Assembly: GCA_949317995.1 (NCBI GenBank)
Contig: OX439037.1
Span: 18,650,324-18,714,323, forward strand
Direction of reading: 5' to 3'
Length of the DNA stretch: 64,000 nt
Origin: Acholoe squamosa
Taxonomy: Eukaryota > Annelida > Polychaeta > Phyllodocida > Polynoidae
In this document: positions 28,301 to 40,031 of the stretch, in pieces
Numbering within the stretch: position 1 is the first letter of the stretch
Layout of the letters: every line of letters begins with the position of its first letter
Made by a program: the position numbers and the translations under genes
Notes under the pieces: generated by a model
What the model saw: the letters and a program-made list of their open reading frames with translations, nothing else
Told to the model about the DNA's origin: nothing
Databases searched by the model: none

Positions 28301-28805
28301 GGAATGCACCACTTTTTTGCCACAGCACATAGACTTGTTTGGCTCAATTGCCTCAATCACCTCAGTCTGTGACACAGCTTCTCCTTTGTATTCTATGACT
28401 CATGGTAGTCTCAGCAAGTCTATAAGGTGTTGGAATTATGTTTGTCTCACCTCTGATGGCCAGGTAACTGTCACGGTGCCTAGACCGGCCACAGTGCATC
28501 GGTGTTTTGGGTTTGCTGATCATGACGATTGATTAACACCTTAAGGGCTGCATACTGTTATATGTCGTCTTGACATCATAACTATGCTGTGTCTTAATAA
28601 ATCATAAAAATCTTCAAAAAAATATAGCCCCTTAAACATAGAAGCCAATAATGTCTTAGGGCTGTGGAATAGCCCTACCCTTAAACATTTTATTGTCCTA
28701 ACCATCTATAGATATCTCTATTTCAGGGACCTTTATTTGAACATTGCACGGTTTTATTTGGAGATCAGAGATATTTTCCCTGGTTAACTAGGAATTATTG
28801 GTTTC
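19361..28805. other. Non-coding stretch
   Basis: No gene supported. It includes a 52 bp tandem repeat near 22.9-23.2 kb, long poly-C runs (24890-24904, 25960-25969), and diverged members of the ATGCATCATG/TTAAAGGGTT family at 25655-25740 and 25985-26080. Open frames at 21928-22344, 23352-23696 and 28107-28532 (114-141 codons) show no recognisable domain. Confidence 0.5.
22885..23160. repeat. 52 bp tandem repeat, about 5 copies
   Basis: Units contain CCTGAGTCAGTGTCCACTTT followed by CCCTAGACTACTC and a variable CTGTACAGGGCC segment. One unit is truncated near 23030. More diverged units may extend left to about 22836. Confidence 0.85.
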
Positions 28806-28965
28806 CAGTGGGAGATTTAGAGGGGGGGGGGGCGCCCCCTCCTCTTTGTCAGTACTTAAGACTTTAATTACATATTTTGGACCCAAAAGTTTGCTCAAAA
28901 ATAGGGGGTGCGCCTCCTCCTTTTGGGCCGCGCCCCCTCCTTTTCAAAGTCCTGGATCTGCCACC
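28806..28965 (+). mobile_element. hAT-like MITE (GGCGGAT family), copy 2
   Basis: A 160 bp copy in the same orientation as the 19.2 kb copy. The ends are CAGTGGGAGATTTAG and CTGGATCTGCCACC. GGTTTC flanks it at 28800-28805 and 28966-28971, a 6 bp target duplication. Confidence 0.8.
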
Positions 28966-28971
28966 GGTTTC

Positions 28972-29647
28972 TGTGTACATACTCATGTATTAAATAATCT
29001 CAGTTACCTGGGAAAAGGTGTCCATGACCGTAAATCTTCCTGCTTTTTGTCTGCCAGTGAATGGCATCTCTACCATTCAGATCCCTCTATATTATGGCAG
29101 TAATTGGGTTCTTTGTAGCTTCTAAATTAAAGTTAATACTGAATCTATACATTCTCACTTTGAACTCTCTTATACCAATATTTTGATAGTAGCCTCCAAC
29201 CACTGCCATCCTTTGAACATCAAACACATTTCATCATCAGACTTTCTTCTCTGTATTTGTTCAGTGTTTTGGTCTGACGGTTGGAAAGCAATCTTTATCT
29301 TAAGTTGGTCAGTGCCAATTGAGTGAGGGTTATTTGATACAGCTTAGATAACAGAGATATCGATCACCGTCTGTCTGCGAGTACTATCTGCTTGTAGTGT
29401 AATGGGTTGTTTTTGTGAAGTTTCTTCACCCTTTGATGTTGTGATTGAGTGCGACTGTTCTCAGTGTGTGCAGTAATGTCAGTGAAAGTGCAACCTGTAT
29501 TGTTTATTGTATTGTGTTGCCCAACTTTACCCCTAACTCTCCAGGTGAAGAATTTTAAATTGATAGAAGAAAATGCTAATACTGCTCTATATATGTGAGT
29601 ATTATATTCTCTAAGTTTCCTGTGTATGAGCCTTAACCAGACTTTAG
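28972..29647. other. Non-coding stretch upstream of exon A
   Basis: AT-rich sequence leading to the exon A acceptor. No exon encoding the preceding tomosyn residues was recognised here or further left in the window. Confidence 0.6.
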
Positions 29648-29729
29648 CTTTGGCCAGCCTGGAGTGGACTGCCACATGCGGCACGAAGGCGACCCGGGCA
29701 TTCTACAGATCCTCTTCCTCGTCAATGAG
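29648..29729 (+). CDS. STXBP5: Tomosyn (syntaxin-binding protein 5) internal exon A
   Basis: Internal coding exon. After one base completing a codon (probably Leu), it reads FGQPGVDCHMRHEGDPG and then ends in ILFLVNE. This matches the tomosyn N-terminal segment in which vertebrate proteins have an LFGRPGVxCxxxH block followed by QFLINEG. Acceptor AG is at 29646-29647 and donor GTAAGT starts at 29730; the exon ends on a full Glu codon (phase 0). An alternative acceptor CAG at 29638-29640 would also keep the frame open, but it adds residues where the family has LFG, so I prefer 29648. Tomosyn is a cytosolic, Lgl-related WD40 protein whose C-terminal R-SNARE-like motif competes with synaptobrevin for syntaxin/SNAP-25 and restrains vesicle priming. 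This exon is part of an early propeller blade. The closely related Lgl family also has a GxPGV block, but downstream exons settle the identity as tomosyn. Confidence 0.92.
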
Positions 29730-31584
29730 GTAAGTACTTAGACAGGAGTTTTAACTCAGCTGTTTTCTTTCCATGAGTCTTCCTCCATGACATGAGCTAT
29801 AGTGCATCTCATGTTTTAAACATGTAGCCCGAGTCCCCGTTTTGAATATTTTGAATCAGTCCTTTCATCTAATACTGTAACTATATCATGTAAATATTGT
29901 AGCAATACCCTAGCTCAATGAGGCCTTAGACCAGAAGGGATTTGTTTAGGTTCATAGGCACTATCTAGCAAAACAGGACCGACCTTGTAAATCTTTAGCC
30001 AATATCAATTGAGGAAAATCAATGTACTAGGTCATTTTGGAAAATTTGGAGAATTCTTTAGACATTTTAGTGACTGACGAACTTCTACCGGGAGTTAAAA
30101 GTCATTGACGTGAACTGATTTCGTGTGACCTTCAGCGGTTTGGACTAAGTAAAAGATAATAAATTCTGACCTGCCAAACCTAGATTTTCAAACCATGTAA
30201 GCTAGAACACATTTTTGTGTACGCCCTTGTGGTGTGGGCCTACTACAAGCTGTGACAAAAGTTTTTAACTTTGTATGACATATAGCGTGCCATGTGTTTC
30301 CACTCTGCACATCTATAACATGATTGTGATCCGTTAGTATGAGGAAAGGAATATCCCACCCATTCATATTGCAGTAAGCCATACATGCGATGATATTCAT
30401 AGACATTGTACCGTCCACCATCAATCTAATTCCCCGCTTCCCAGCTTCCTTAATGTAATATTTAGCACATATTTGAAATTCTTGGGCTAAATTTGCCGCT
30501 CTTTATTTCTTATATGTATTATAAACTCAAAAAGCGAGTTATAAGGATACACCCTGGGGCCCTACACTTTCAGTCACTATGGTGGTGTGAATAAGTTTAA
30601 AAAAAGATGGAAATTTTATATATTACAGTCAGAATTACTTAATGAAACTGTAGTGTCATTAAAGGAGATGTAGGGGTCTTGCAGGAAAAGGTATTTCATT
30701 AACAAGTTTTGTAAATTTTTGAGAAATTGTCAATATTGTACAGACTCAGTTGGTTGGCAGCCAATGGTGAAGGTATATGATGTTGATCCATGTATCAACT
30801 TTCCCGCCTTTTTTTGGCAATGTGGTGCAAATAGTGCAGTTTTGGTGGGAGTTACGCGAATAGTGGCTTGGTGGTGCGAATAACTTGGGTGAGTGCTGAT
30901 GCAACAGGATGAGTGCACAACTCATGGGAGCCAATCACCGGCTTTTCACTTTCGAGTTATCAGCAATTTAAATTGCTGCATTATATTTCTTCGGCTAGAA
31001 TTTAAAAAAAAAAAGAAAAACAATACAAGATCATATAGTTTTGTCATACAGTTTTGTCTAAAGAGAGTAGGTTTTGAATAACCACGCACATGACAACACA
31101 TTTGCTGGGACTTCAGGCAGTCTGTCATGCTTGATTGCCATGCTTTATTCAAAGACAACATGATGAACAAAACACAGAAATACCACATGGGCATATAGAC
31201 GGCTACTCCAATAGATCTCTGCTATCTACCTTGACGAGATGGACATACAAAAACCAGTAATTGGCTGCGTTCAGCATGGTTGAGTTTGAATTAGAATCTA
31301 ATGCCATTAGCTTGGTTCTGGAACTCAATAACTTCCCATTGTAATTGCATGTCAGTTGGCTTCCTTTGTAAAGGGCCTAGCGGAGCGAAAAAGACTAAAG
31401 ACCCCGCTATGACAGTTTTACACAGACAACAGGAACCCCTCATGCGACACAGCTCTGCAGACAGAGTCGGGTGGGTTGGGCAATTAGACAATTACAATCT
31501 CTGAATGAATTGCCGACACAAGGGCTGAATTCAGCAGAATATTTATCATTGCAAGAGATAGTGGAATTTAGCCCCTTAGAGCTG

Positions 31585-31910
31585 CCACCTGTCCCCACTT
31601 CTACCTTGGACTGGCTACAGTCAATATGGTGCCTGCCCCCAACTTCCACCACAGGGAAGCCAGGATACTGCCTGCCCTCACTTCCACCAGGGGGTAGGGG
31701 CACAGCCAGGATGCTCCCTGCCTCCACATCCACCAGGGGGCAGGGCACAATCAGGATGCTGCCTGTCCCCACTTCCACCAGGGGGAAGGGCACAACCAGG
31801 ATGCTCCCTGCCCCTACTTCCACCAAGGAGCAAGGTACAGCCAGGATGCTGCCTGCCCCCACTTCCACCAGGGGGCAGGGCACAGCAGGGGTCTTACTAT
31901 GTCTCCACCA
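31585..31910. repeat. 45 bp minisatellite with CTCF-like core in each unit
   Basis: Six or so units of 45 bp. The core CCACCAGGGGG or a close variant occurs at 31684, 31730, 31775, 31820 (CCACCAAGGAG) and 31865, spaced 46, 45, 45 and 45 bp, each followed by GATGCTSCCTGCC-type spacer. Because 45 is a multiple of three, the array keeps frames open on both strands; the 199-codon minus frame (31440-32039) is a by-product and not a gene. Confidence 0.9.
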
Positions 31911-34496
31911 CCAGGTGGTGCTCTGATCTGTGCCATCCAGGTCACTTCCGGCCGGATAGCAGCGCATGTGCAGGACGAAGTAAAGCTTGACAGGGGTTGA
32001 AGGGATTGGCGGGAGAGGACTAAGTTCCAAGCACGCCATGTTACTGACTTGGATTAAGGCTCTCCTATAAATAGAGCCTTGGTAAATGCGGCCTATTTGA
32101 TGGCTTCAATATAGGAATTTTACTGAATTAAGGACCAAAACTAAATGTGGTAGGCTTGGCTGAAATATAGGGTTTTACTTATATTCCAAAAGAACCAATG
32201 TCTTATGTGCAAAGACAACCGAGTTAAGTATGGTCTGACCGAAATTAATGTTTCACTCTAAAGAAGATATATGTCCTCCACCTGACGAAGTACAACCGTG
32301 CATCGCAATAAAACAATATAGTGGTCAATATAGGATGGAAGGTGCATGTAATAGTCTTTGGTCCTAGAAATGTGGCTGGCACCTGTTACGACGTATAAAA
32401 TGCCGTTCATCAAATGATGAGCGTCTGACGCCAAACTTAGGAAGAACTATGAGGCCAATGCCCAATTAATTGGCTCTGCACGTGAAGAAAACCAATAAAA
32501 TCTTGACAAAGAATGCCATGGACACCAACATCTCTGGAGTAGGAAGCCTGGATGGCAGAAATAGGCCTGGGTATTTACGTCATGATAAAGCAATATAATG
32601 GCTAGACTATGTTTTATAAGTGAAGAAGCATCTAATGACGAATACACCTGGGGGAGGTGGTCGGTGCCAATTTCGAGGTAAACGTGGCTAGTAAGACATT
32701 CAGTGGTCAGCTTAGATCACATTTCTAGCATTGTTAAGATACATTATTACAGTAAGTTAAACTGTAATACATGTAAGAGAGCTGGACAATAAAGTAAAGA
32801 TACCCCTTATAAGCAAAGAGCTACAACAGCAAGTGGCCTCACCCCTCAAGTTGAATCAAGTTTGAGCAATAAATTATCAACATCGATCAATCTCAGTGAG
32901 GATTTAATTCATTTTGCAGTGGGAAAGCAGATATCCTTCACTAGAGCGGTGCTGGTTATTGACTGGATGAAGTAATTGATTGTCAAGATAAGCACTGATA
33001 ACAGCCATCTCACTGGGAACCAGTTGACCCATAATGATCCAGGAGAAAGTAGATGTATCTCACCAGAACGCGTTAAAAAGCAGGGTCACATTATGAGTTA
33101 GAATACATTGGTATATGTCTAGTGTACTTAGTTGTAGGTGTAAGTGGTACAGACGTGGACTGGTGCGTAGTGGCTGCTTAATGGTTGTAAAAGACAGGAG
33201 ACCGGACATAACCCACCTCCTTCCTCTCTACTTCATCTTCATCAGCCGCCTACAACTACCATGCACCCCCCTCCACTCAAAGTCCTTCCTACCACTCATA
33301 TCTGTACCCCCCCACCCACTTAGCCAGTCACTCCCCCCCCCCCTATAACTCATCCTGTACACCCCCGCTCCCACCCTAGCGTACAACCCCCACCTACCTG
33401 GCCAGATAATGACTGTATATTTACTGAGAGAGATGCATTAGTTGTAATAATTACTGCAGTAGTGGATACTGACTACTGAGATAAATTGGCAACCTCAGCA
33501 ATTTTACAGTTGGCTGGGCTCCAAAGACACTTGGGACAAGCTCTGTTAAGGGTAAAATGAGAAAAAACGCTCCACTTATCACAACTACTCTTGTCAGAAG
33601 AAAAATCTTTTTAATTTCTCTCTTCAAAACAAAATATACTGAAATTTAGAGCCTCCATTTGGCCCTAGCCCTGTTCAAACCACTGCACAGCTAGACCCAC
33701 TGATATCAGTTTTTTCCCTGGAATCCTCTTCTCTATCTGTATATCTAAGTGCCTTACCATATATAACTGCCACTGCCTGCAGGGCCCAGGATGCCAATAA
33801 ACCATATATGAATCACCATAACACACCCTGAGTGTTAATAGATATGGGCCTTCCTAGAACCAGGCCCTTTCTCATGTATTCAGACAGTGAGGAATAGAAG
33901 GAGGTGGGTCAGGCTAAGATGCTATCTATAGAGATTTACATGGAAGCGTATGCCGCTTTTATTGCCGCCATTGAGATTGATGTTTGATGGAAATGTGATA
34001 ATTGATTGGACTGTGTCAGAAATTAAGTGTCAGAATAAAGGCAGGAATCCAGAATGGCCAGTTTTTATTTCAACACTCAACTTCCTGTCACAGACTTAGT
34101 TGACTGTTACATCAACTCCATCAACTGTGCTCGTGAGTCTACTACCCACCACTGCATGGGCATACTCTTGGTTAAGTAAAATACAAGGGGGGGGGGAATG
34201 TTTATGGTCAACTGTAAAAGCCAAAATAATTCTTGTTCCCCACCAATAGAAAGCTGCTGCTTCCTGCAATTATAGTCCCTCATGTTGGCCCTTTGTATCG
34301 AATGCAGAGGGTTGTTTGTCATAATGTAACCCCGCATTATGTGAACCCTACAAGGTTGACACATTCCGTGCAATACAGTTGGTAGGATGCGGCAATCATG
34401 CAATGCCAGAACGCAATCAGCAATCCATCGGTACGTCTTAACAACAATGGGACACCAAGACATATTCCGGTTTTTGTAAGTCTTAAGCTGACCGCA

Positions 34497-34610
34497 GACC
34501 GGCCCGACTGGATCGGCTGATCGGGAAGTCGGGAAGGTCTGCGGAGGACGTCCGATCCAGTCTGTCAATATCAAACATGTTTGATGTCCCCCGATCCGAT
34601 TGAGATTCCA
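34497..34610. repeat. Palindrome-rich GC patch, probable transposon remnant
   Basis: CCGCAGACC near 34493 is mirrored by GGTCTGCGG near 34536, and ATCAAACATGTTTGAT is a perfect palindrome near 34569. GATCGG/CCGATC words occur several times. The arrangement looks like the end of an inverted-repeat element whose other end was not found. Confidence 0.45.
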
Positions 34611-36654
34611 TATCATAAGCGCAATTCTTTGAGGGACTCTCCTAAAGATGTGATGTCATTCCCATTCCATAATACCAGCTACTTCCTGCCATCCCCACTG
34701 AGCAGGTTTGGTACCAGATCTAACATGGGAGTGCTGCTAGATAAGGTTTAGTGACCAACAAAGCCAGTTTGATGGGAAATTAACTGAAATTTAAATTCTC
34801 AACCTAATAGTTGATTGATGCCAAATCTACTACGTTGCTGGTACTTTCTAAACCGTTCCCTACTTGATAAAGAAGGCCGATGACTGGACTAGGGCAGATG
34901 GGGGCGGGGGCGTTGACAGCTGCTGAGTGTTGATAATAGTTGAGTGTCTAACAATGTAAATTATGTCCACGATACCACAAATGTACCATCTACAAAAACT
35001 GTGCTGCTCCGCTTTGAAGAGAGAAAAAACCCACTTTGAAGCCTTTGTTCACTTTGACAGTGAAGCCTGTACAGCATCAGGCTGTATCTATCAGTAGTTA
35101 AATTTGATCTTGACAATTTATCGATCAGTTTGTCCTTAAACACAGATGTGCACTGTAGTCTGAGGGACACATTTGGTGTTGATATGGAATAAGGATATAA
35201 GGCCTAATGGAAGGGACCATGTTGGGCGTATAGAGCATTTACTCTTATTGCTTAGCTGCACCCGTCATCAAACAGTTATTCCACCAAAAGAATATTGTGA
35301 TATTTTTCTCTCATTTTATCAAAAGAAAGTGTGACACACATGTCATCAAAAATAAACTTTTCCCTTTACTTAATTTTCAAAATGTAAGAACTAAAAGGTG
35401 AGCAGCTGAAAAATCCAACCTTTAATTTTCTGCCTGGCGATTGTATTTGATTCAGTAATTCCAATGTATAAAGCTGTAAATAGTCATTTGTTGGTGATTG
35501 TGAAGGGGTTTACATGTGACGTCATACCCACTATACTAACTACGGCCACCTCTAGACACCTGTCACAAGCATGGATGAACACCAGAAGGGAGTGGCACGG
35601 CTGGTGATATGTACTGTTTTTATGTTCTCTCAATCTGAGAAGCAACGCCCAGGGATTTTGCACAGTAAATGAAATGTAATATACCCAGTATTTGGCTGTA
35701 ATGTAGTACATGTTTGACACAGTGTGCAGCATGTAGGATATAGGGTTTGAGATTTTGATGGAGGGATGGCGTGTAAGGATTCCCATATAATATAGGTCTT
35801 CACGGGGGTGATCCAGATCCAGCATTAAACCATTGACAGCCCCATAGATAAAACTCTCATTTCGTCAGTAGGAAGCATTAAGGCAACACTAACTAGGGAA
35901 TGTTGTGTAGCTGTCTGATACCTCCAGAAAGGTTATCATACTGGACCAATGCAATGAGATTATTTTATTTCTAGTATCACTCATGATGAGAACTGAAAGT
36001 GGAGGGGTCATGTGTCATGCTGCCCATAAATAGTCAGTCAACATAATCACAATCTCTCTTTCTTATTCCAAAATCAGTAAATTAGCAGTGATGGCTCTTG
36101 TCCTGTTTTTCCAGGAAGCCCTGCTATTTTCAGGAGAATTCCTATCTCAAATCAGAGTTAATTTCCTGTAGGAAACTGGCCAGTGTCATGAGACTTCCTG
36201 CTTTTTATCACCATGCGAGTGGCATCTCTGCAAATAGGGAAACATTGCAGTAATATGCCTGGAATCTAACCGTTCAGGCATTGAACTTTACCAAATTGGT
36301 CTCCAGAGCATTGCACAAGACAGCTGTGACATCCCAATCACTGTAAAACTAGGATGGTGGTAGGCTTTTCATAATGTGATACCAAACATAATTGTTCCTG
36401 GTCTCTGCTAGCTACCTAACAGAACAATATAGTTTCTTCACTGAATTAAATTTTGTTTTGCTGGGATGAAGTTATATATATAAAAAAGAATTGACCTTCG
36501 GTCTGGGGCAATAACAATGTGAGAAACAATGTGGCAACCCTTGGATTCCCGGCGAACAGTTAATCAGGCCGATTTCTTATCAAGTATTATATATATGAAG
36601 GTTTGAGGTTTCACATAGTATATGGAGGTTTGGGCTTTCATATGGTAGGTGTGT

Positions 36655-36941
36655 AAGAAGTATATTAAGAGTAACTCTGTAAGTAGCATGTAGACATCAA
36701 GGCTTTTTGATAGTGGATTTGTAAGTAGTTTATAGCAATTCGAGGATCACTCGAATGGCAATTGTGTAAGTAGTATATGGAAATGGGGATATTCAGATGG
36801 CAATCGTGTAAGTAGTATATGGAAATTGGGACATTTGGATGGCAACCTTGTAAGTAGTATATGGAAATTGGGACATTTAGATGGCAACCTTGTAAGTAGT
36901 ATATGGAAATTGGGACATTTAGATGGCAACCATGTAAGTAG
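36655..36941. repeat. 42 bp minisatellite, left part
   Basis: Units of 42 bp containing GTAAGTAGTATATGGAAATT and GGGACATTTAGATGGCAACC. Four or five units are near-identical just left of the LTR; units further left (from about 36591) are diverged. The array resumes at 37410. Confidence 0.9.
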
Positions 36942-37080
36942 TGTGGTGGTCCCGCGTCGTCTTCGAGGTACCTTCGTGGTCCTCGTGGGCGACATCGAGA
37001 GCACCTCTATTACCCGACGCCTGGGGGCGCTGGAGTCCAGCGCCACGTCACCACTTGGTCACATGGCCCTCGACTCCGGT

Positions 37081-37090
37081 GTATATAAGG
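37081..37090 (+). promoter_or_regulatory. TATA box of the solo LTR
   Basis: GTATATAAGG, the likely core promoter of the LTR. Transcription would begin some 25-30 bp downstream, near 37110. Confidence 0.65.
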
Positions 37091-37179
37091 CCGTTGTACG
37101 GCCTTCCTCAAGGTCAGTCCAGCCCCGCCTGACCGTCGTGAGCGATGGTAGGCGGCTGCCCGGCTACCATATTCTAATA

Positions 37180-37205
37180 CTCCTCTGTGCTGCTGCACAG
37201 AGGAG
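37180..37205 (+). other. Perfect 11 bp hairpin in the LTR leader
   Basis: CTCCTCTGTGC, loop TGCT, then GCACAGAGGAG. It would lie in the 5' leader or R region of the LTR transcript. Two further hairpins precede it: 37087-37105 (8 bp stem, AAGGCCGT) and about 37144-37169 (7 bp stem, ATGGTAG). Confidence 0.7.
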
Positions 37206-37324
37206 GTGTATGTTGAATATCAACTGTAGACACTAGAAGGCCTAGTGTCGAACCTGTTATAGAGTTCAAACTCTGCCACCTGTAACTGTGATCGAGAACG
37301 GCTGATGCCTATGTGTTATTAGAC

Positions 37325-37330
37325 AATAAA
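37325..37330 (+). terminator. Polyadenylation signal of the solo LTR
   Basis: AATAAA about 240 bp downstream of the TATA box, within the LTR. Confidence 0.55.
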
Positions 37331-37409
37331 GTTTTAACTGGAACCTGAATAGTTGTTCTTCGTTGTTTATCGAAAGATTCGATTGAACATCGAGGGGTAG
37401 AACACTACA

Positions 37410-37615
37410 GTAGTATTAGGAAATTGGGCTTTAAGCCGGCGGCTTTGTAAGTAGTAGGGCTATAGATGGAGCTAAGCAGCTTTGTAAGTAGTATATAGAA
37501 GTTGTAAGTTAGGGCTTTTAGGTCAGTGTGTCAGTAGTAGGCCTTAAGCCACATGGAGGGTGGATACAGGACTGGGTAGGAGGTTGCCATAGGTGGGTAT
37601 CTCTGTAAGTAGGAG
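37410..37615. repeat. 42 bp minisatellite, diverged right part
   Basis: Continuation of the array after the LTR: GTAGTATTAGGAAATTGGG and further GTAAGTAGTA words at increasing divergence, fading out by about 37615. Confidence 0.7.
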
Positions 37616-39999
37616 GTGGATCAGACTCATAAACTAAAGTCCCCAAACCGTTGGTGCCCATCCCCAGCAGGCGAGACTGTCGTCAATAAGCCAATAGACA
37701 GTGGTATCGGGCCCGGTCAGCTGGGGTCCACTGCCTACCCTGATACATTTACCTCTACCATCACATCAGTGAGTCCCACCCCAGGACATAGTGCTCCCGT
37801 CACACCTACCACAGCTAGGTATGTACTGGAGGTCTGTTACAGTCTACACAGTGACATCTCTACTTAAGATTCAGATATTCAGAGGCTGGAGGCTAAACAT
37901 GTGTGACTGGTTCTCCCAGCTCATCTCATGGGAGCTTGGCTTCCAAATCATCCTGGCATCTAAATCTTAAGATATTGGAGTCGAGATTCAGTCATCCATG
38001 GATGGGGTCACCGCTGTGATGGACAGGCAGCATATTTATAAATACCTGTCTAGCTGTTTTAGACAAGCAGCTTTTCTATACCTGTCCAGACTGAGAAAGA
38101 AAGGACTAATGTCCGTGAACTAATGAGGCAGTCCCATGAAGTGGAGTCAAGAAGTCACTAATTTCGGGCCTTAACTTGAGAGGAATAGTAATAGAATGCT
38201 GATTGTGCACACCCCTTGCAAAAGCATGTGTCAATCCACACCCATGGTTTACATACCATATTAAATAGATTCAAGCCCTATTTAATCAATCTGTCATGGA
38301 ATTAATATAGAGATGCACTTCATGCACCACTCTCTCTGTCCCCAATGCCTATATAATGATTGCTGGATGTCCAGATTAAGTACCAAACTCCCATATCCAG
38401 CAGTTCTGTGCATGTGGATTGGTGCTTATTCATGAGCTTATGATGGGGGGGGGGGTGGTGTCAGTGTATGTTGTGGGATAGGGTCGTGTCAGTTACAGGG
38501 TGCCCTCACACACTCCATACGTACACTTCCCCCACTTCCACTAGGTCTCTATCCCATGGGAAGAACTACTGGGAGAGGTGTGACAAACTCAAACCCCACC
38601 AGCCAGTCTATTGATATGTAACTTCACATAGTCATTCCATTTGAACTCCATTCAAATAAAGGTAGTTCCAGCTTAGATTAATGGTTTTCCCCAGTATCTG
38701 CAATGGTCAGATTTCAAGGTGAATTTTTAGGTTGACGCCAAGATGTCACAAGCTGACCTCAAAGAAATCGATGCTGCACTCACTGGGACTTGGGGAGTGG
38801 GGATGTTGCACTGAGTGGCCATGGAAACCTTTGGTTGTAACCCCTACTTGAGTGTAGTGGGATGGAGGGTATTGGAGGGAGTGGTGGCCCCTTCTTGGGG
38901 CACGCACCTGACCAGTGAGGGTGTGTCGGGTTTGGTACCCTACCCACTGCTAAGGCGCGGTAGGGGAATGACCGAGCGGTCTCAGACATTTATTGAATAA
39001 ACATCAGTCATGATAAGCCCCCTCTTCCCGCCCTCCTGACTCAACCACTGGGGCTGATATTACTTGGTTGGAGCAATCCAGTTCCCGGTCACCCGCAGAA
39101 AGTGGGGAAAGGTCCAGTCTCAGAACTCTTGGTTCAGGACTGGGTTAGCTGGAAATAACCAGAATGTTCACTGTTTATGATGTGCCCACCAATCACAGGG
39201 ATCACACACTGCATACTCAATACGCAGAGACTAGATAGGGATATGATACAACACCATACCTTCACCATCGCTTTACCTTTCATAACCAACACAGAAGTGC
39301 TTAAACATTGCTCTCCTGTAATTATACTGACTGTCGGTTCCTGTGAACAACACAGTACCTGTGTCGTCTCAATCCAGGGGGCTCTGGATACCTTCCTAAA
39401 AAAATTGTCTTTGCATGATTTACTCACATCTATTCTGTACGGAGCTTTCAGTAATATGGAGTTACGTTCACGTAGACCTTACATGGTAAAAGCGTACGGT
39501 AATGAATGCCAGATCTTTAGACTACCGATTATATAGAGGAGTTTCTATCTGGAGGTGAGCGGCCTCTGCCGAGCTCCTGTGAAAGCAGTGCTCTGATTGG
39601 TCTTGCCGTCATCGGTCTCCAAACCGAGGCCACACTTTACGACTGGCCTCGATTTACTCAGTATATATATATGGGTCATAAAGAGTTGCTCCCTACCCCA
39701 GTGTGAGTGGCCGTGCATTATGTAGGTCAGGTATTGGTACAGCTGGTACCAGACCAACAAATGTAGGCCCAGGAGGTGGACACAACCATTCTGTATATTG
39801 CACAACCACACACTGAAGCTGCAGGTACTGGGGGGACGTAGAAGGCATCCCCAGCTTGACTTGGTCTGATAAGGTAGTAAGCAATTTCAATGGCCTATCC
39901 TATATATCAAAGAGTGGAAGTGGAAATTTCCAAATGACAACTAAACATACATATTGAGCAGCCTAAGAGTAGAGACAAAAGATTTTTAAATGGAGATGC

Positions 40000-40031
40000 T
40001 GCCTTCTGTTGGCTATGTCAAACAGAAGGCA
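40000..40031. other. 11 bp perfect hairpin
   Basis: TGCCTTCTGTT, 10-base loop, AACAGAAGGCA. Lies in the large tomosyn intron with no associated element seen. Confidence 0.6.

Larger units (their letters stand above)
36942..37409 (+). mobile_element. Solo LTR of an LTR retrotransposon, 468 bp
   Basis: Begins TGTGGTGGTC and ends GAACACTACA, the TG...CA ends of LTRs. GTAG flanks it at 36938-36941 and 37410-37413, and it interrupts a 42 bp minisatellite that resumes on the other side. It has a TATA box (GTATATAAGG, 37081-37090) and a polyadenylation signal (AATAAA, 37325-37330) in the expected order. The composition is GC- and CpG-richer than the flanks. No gag or pol sequence is nearby, so it is a solo LTR. 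The superfamily (Gypsy, BEL or Copia) cannot be told from the LTR alone. Confidence 0.88.

Noticed and set aside
28107-28532. 141-codon plus-strand frame
   Set aside because: No family resemblance and no tomosyn similarity. Length is within what non-coding sequence yields over 64 kb.
31440-32039. 199-codon minus-strand frame, with an open plus-strand frame over the same bases
   Set aside because: Both frames run through the 45 bp minisatellite. A frame open on both strands over a repeat of period 3n is not evidence of coding.
34107-34616. 169-codon minus-strand frame
   Set aside because: No recognisable domain, no splice context, and it overlaps a palindrome-rich patch. Could be transposon-derived, but I cannot support it.
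36826-37236. 136-codon plus-strand frame
   Set aside because: It starts in the 42 bp minisatellite and continues into the solo LTR; the structure is fully explained by those two repeats.
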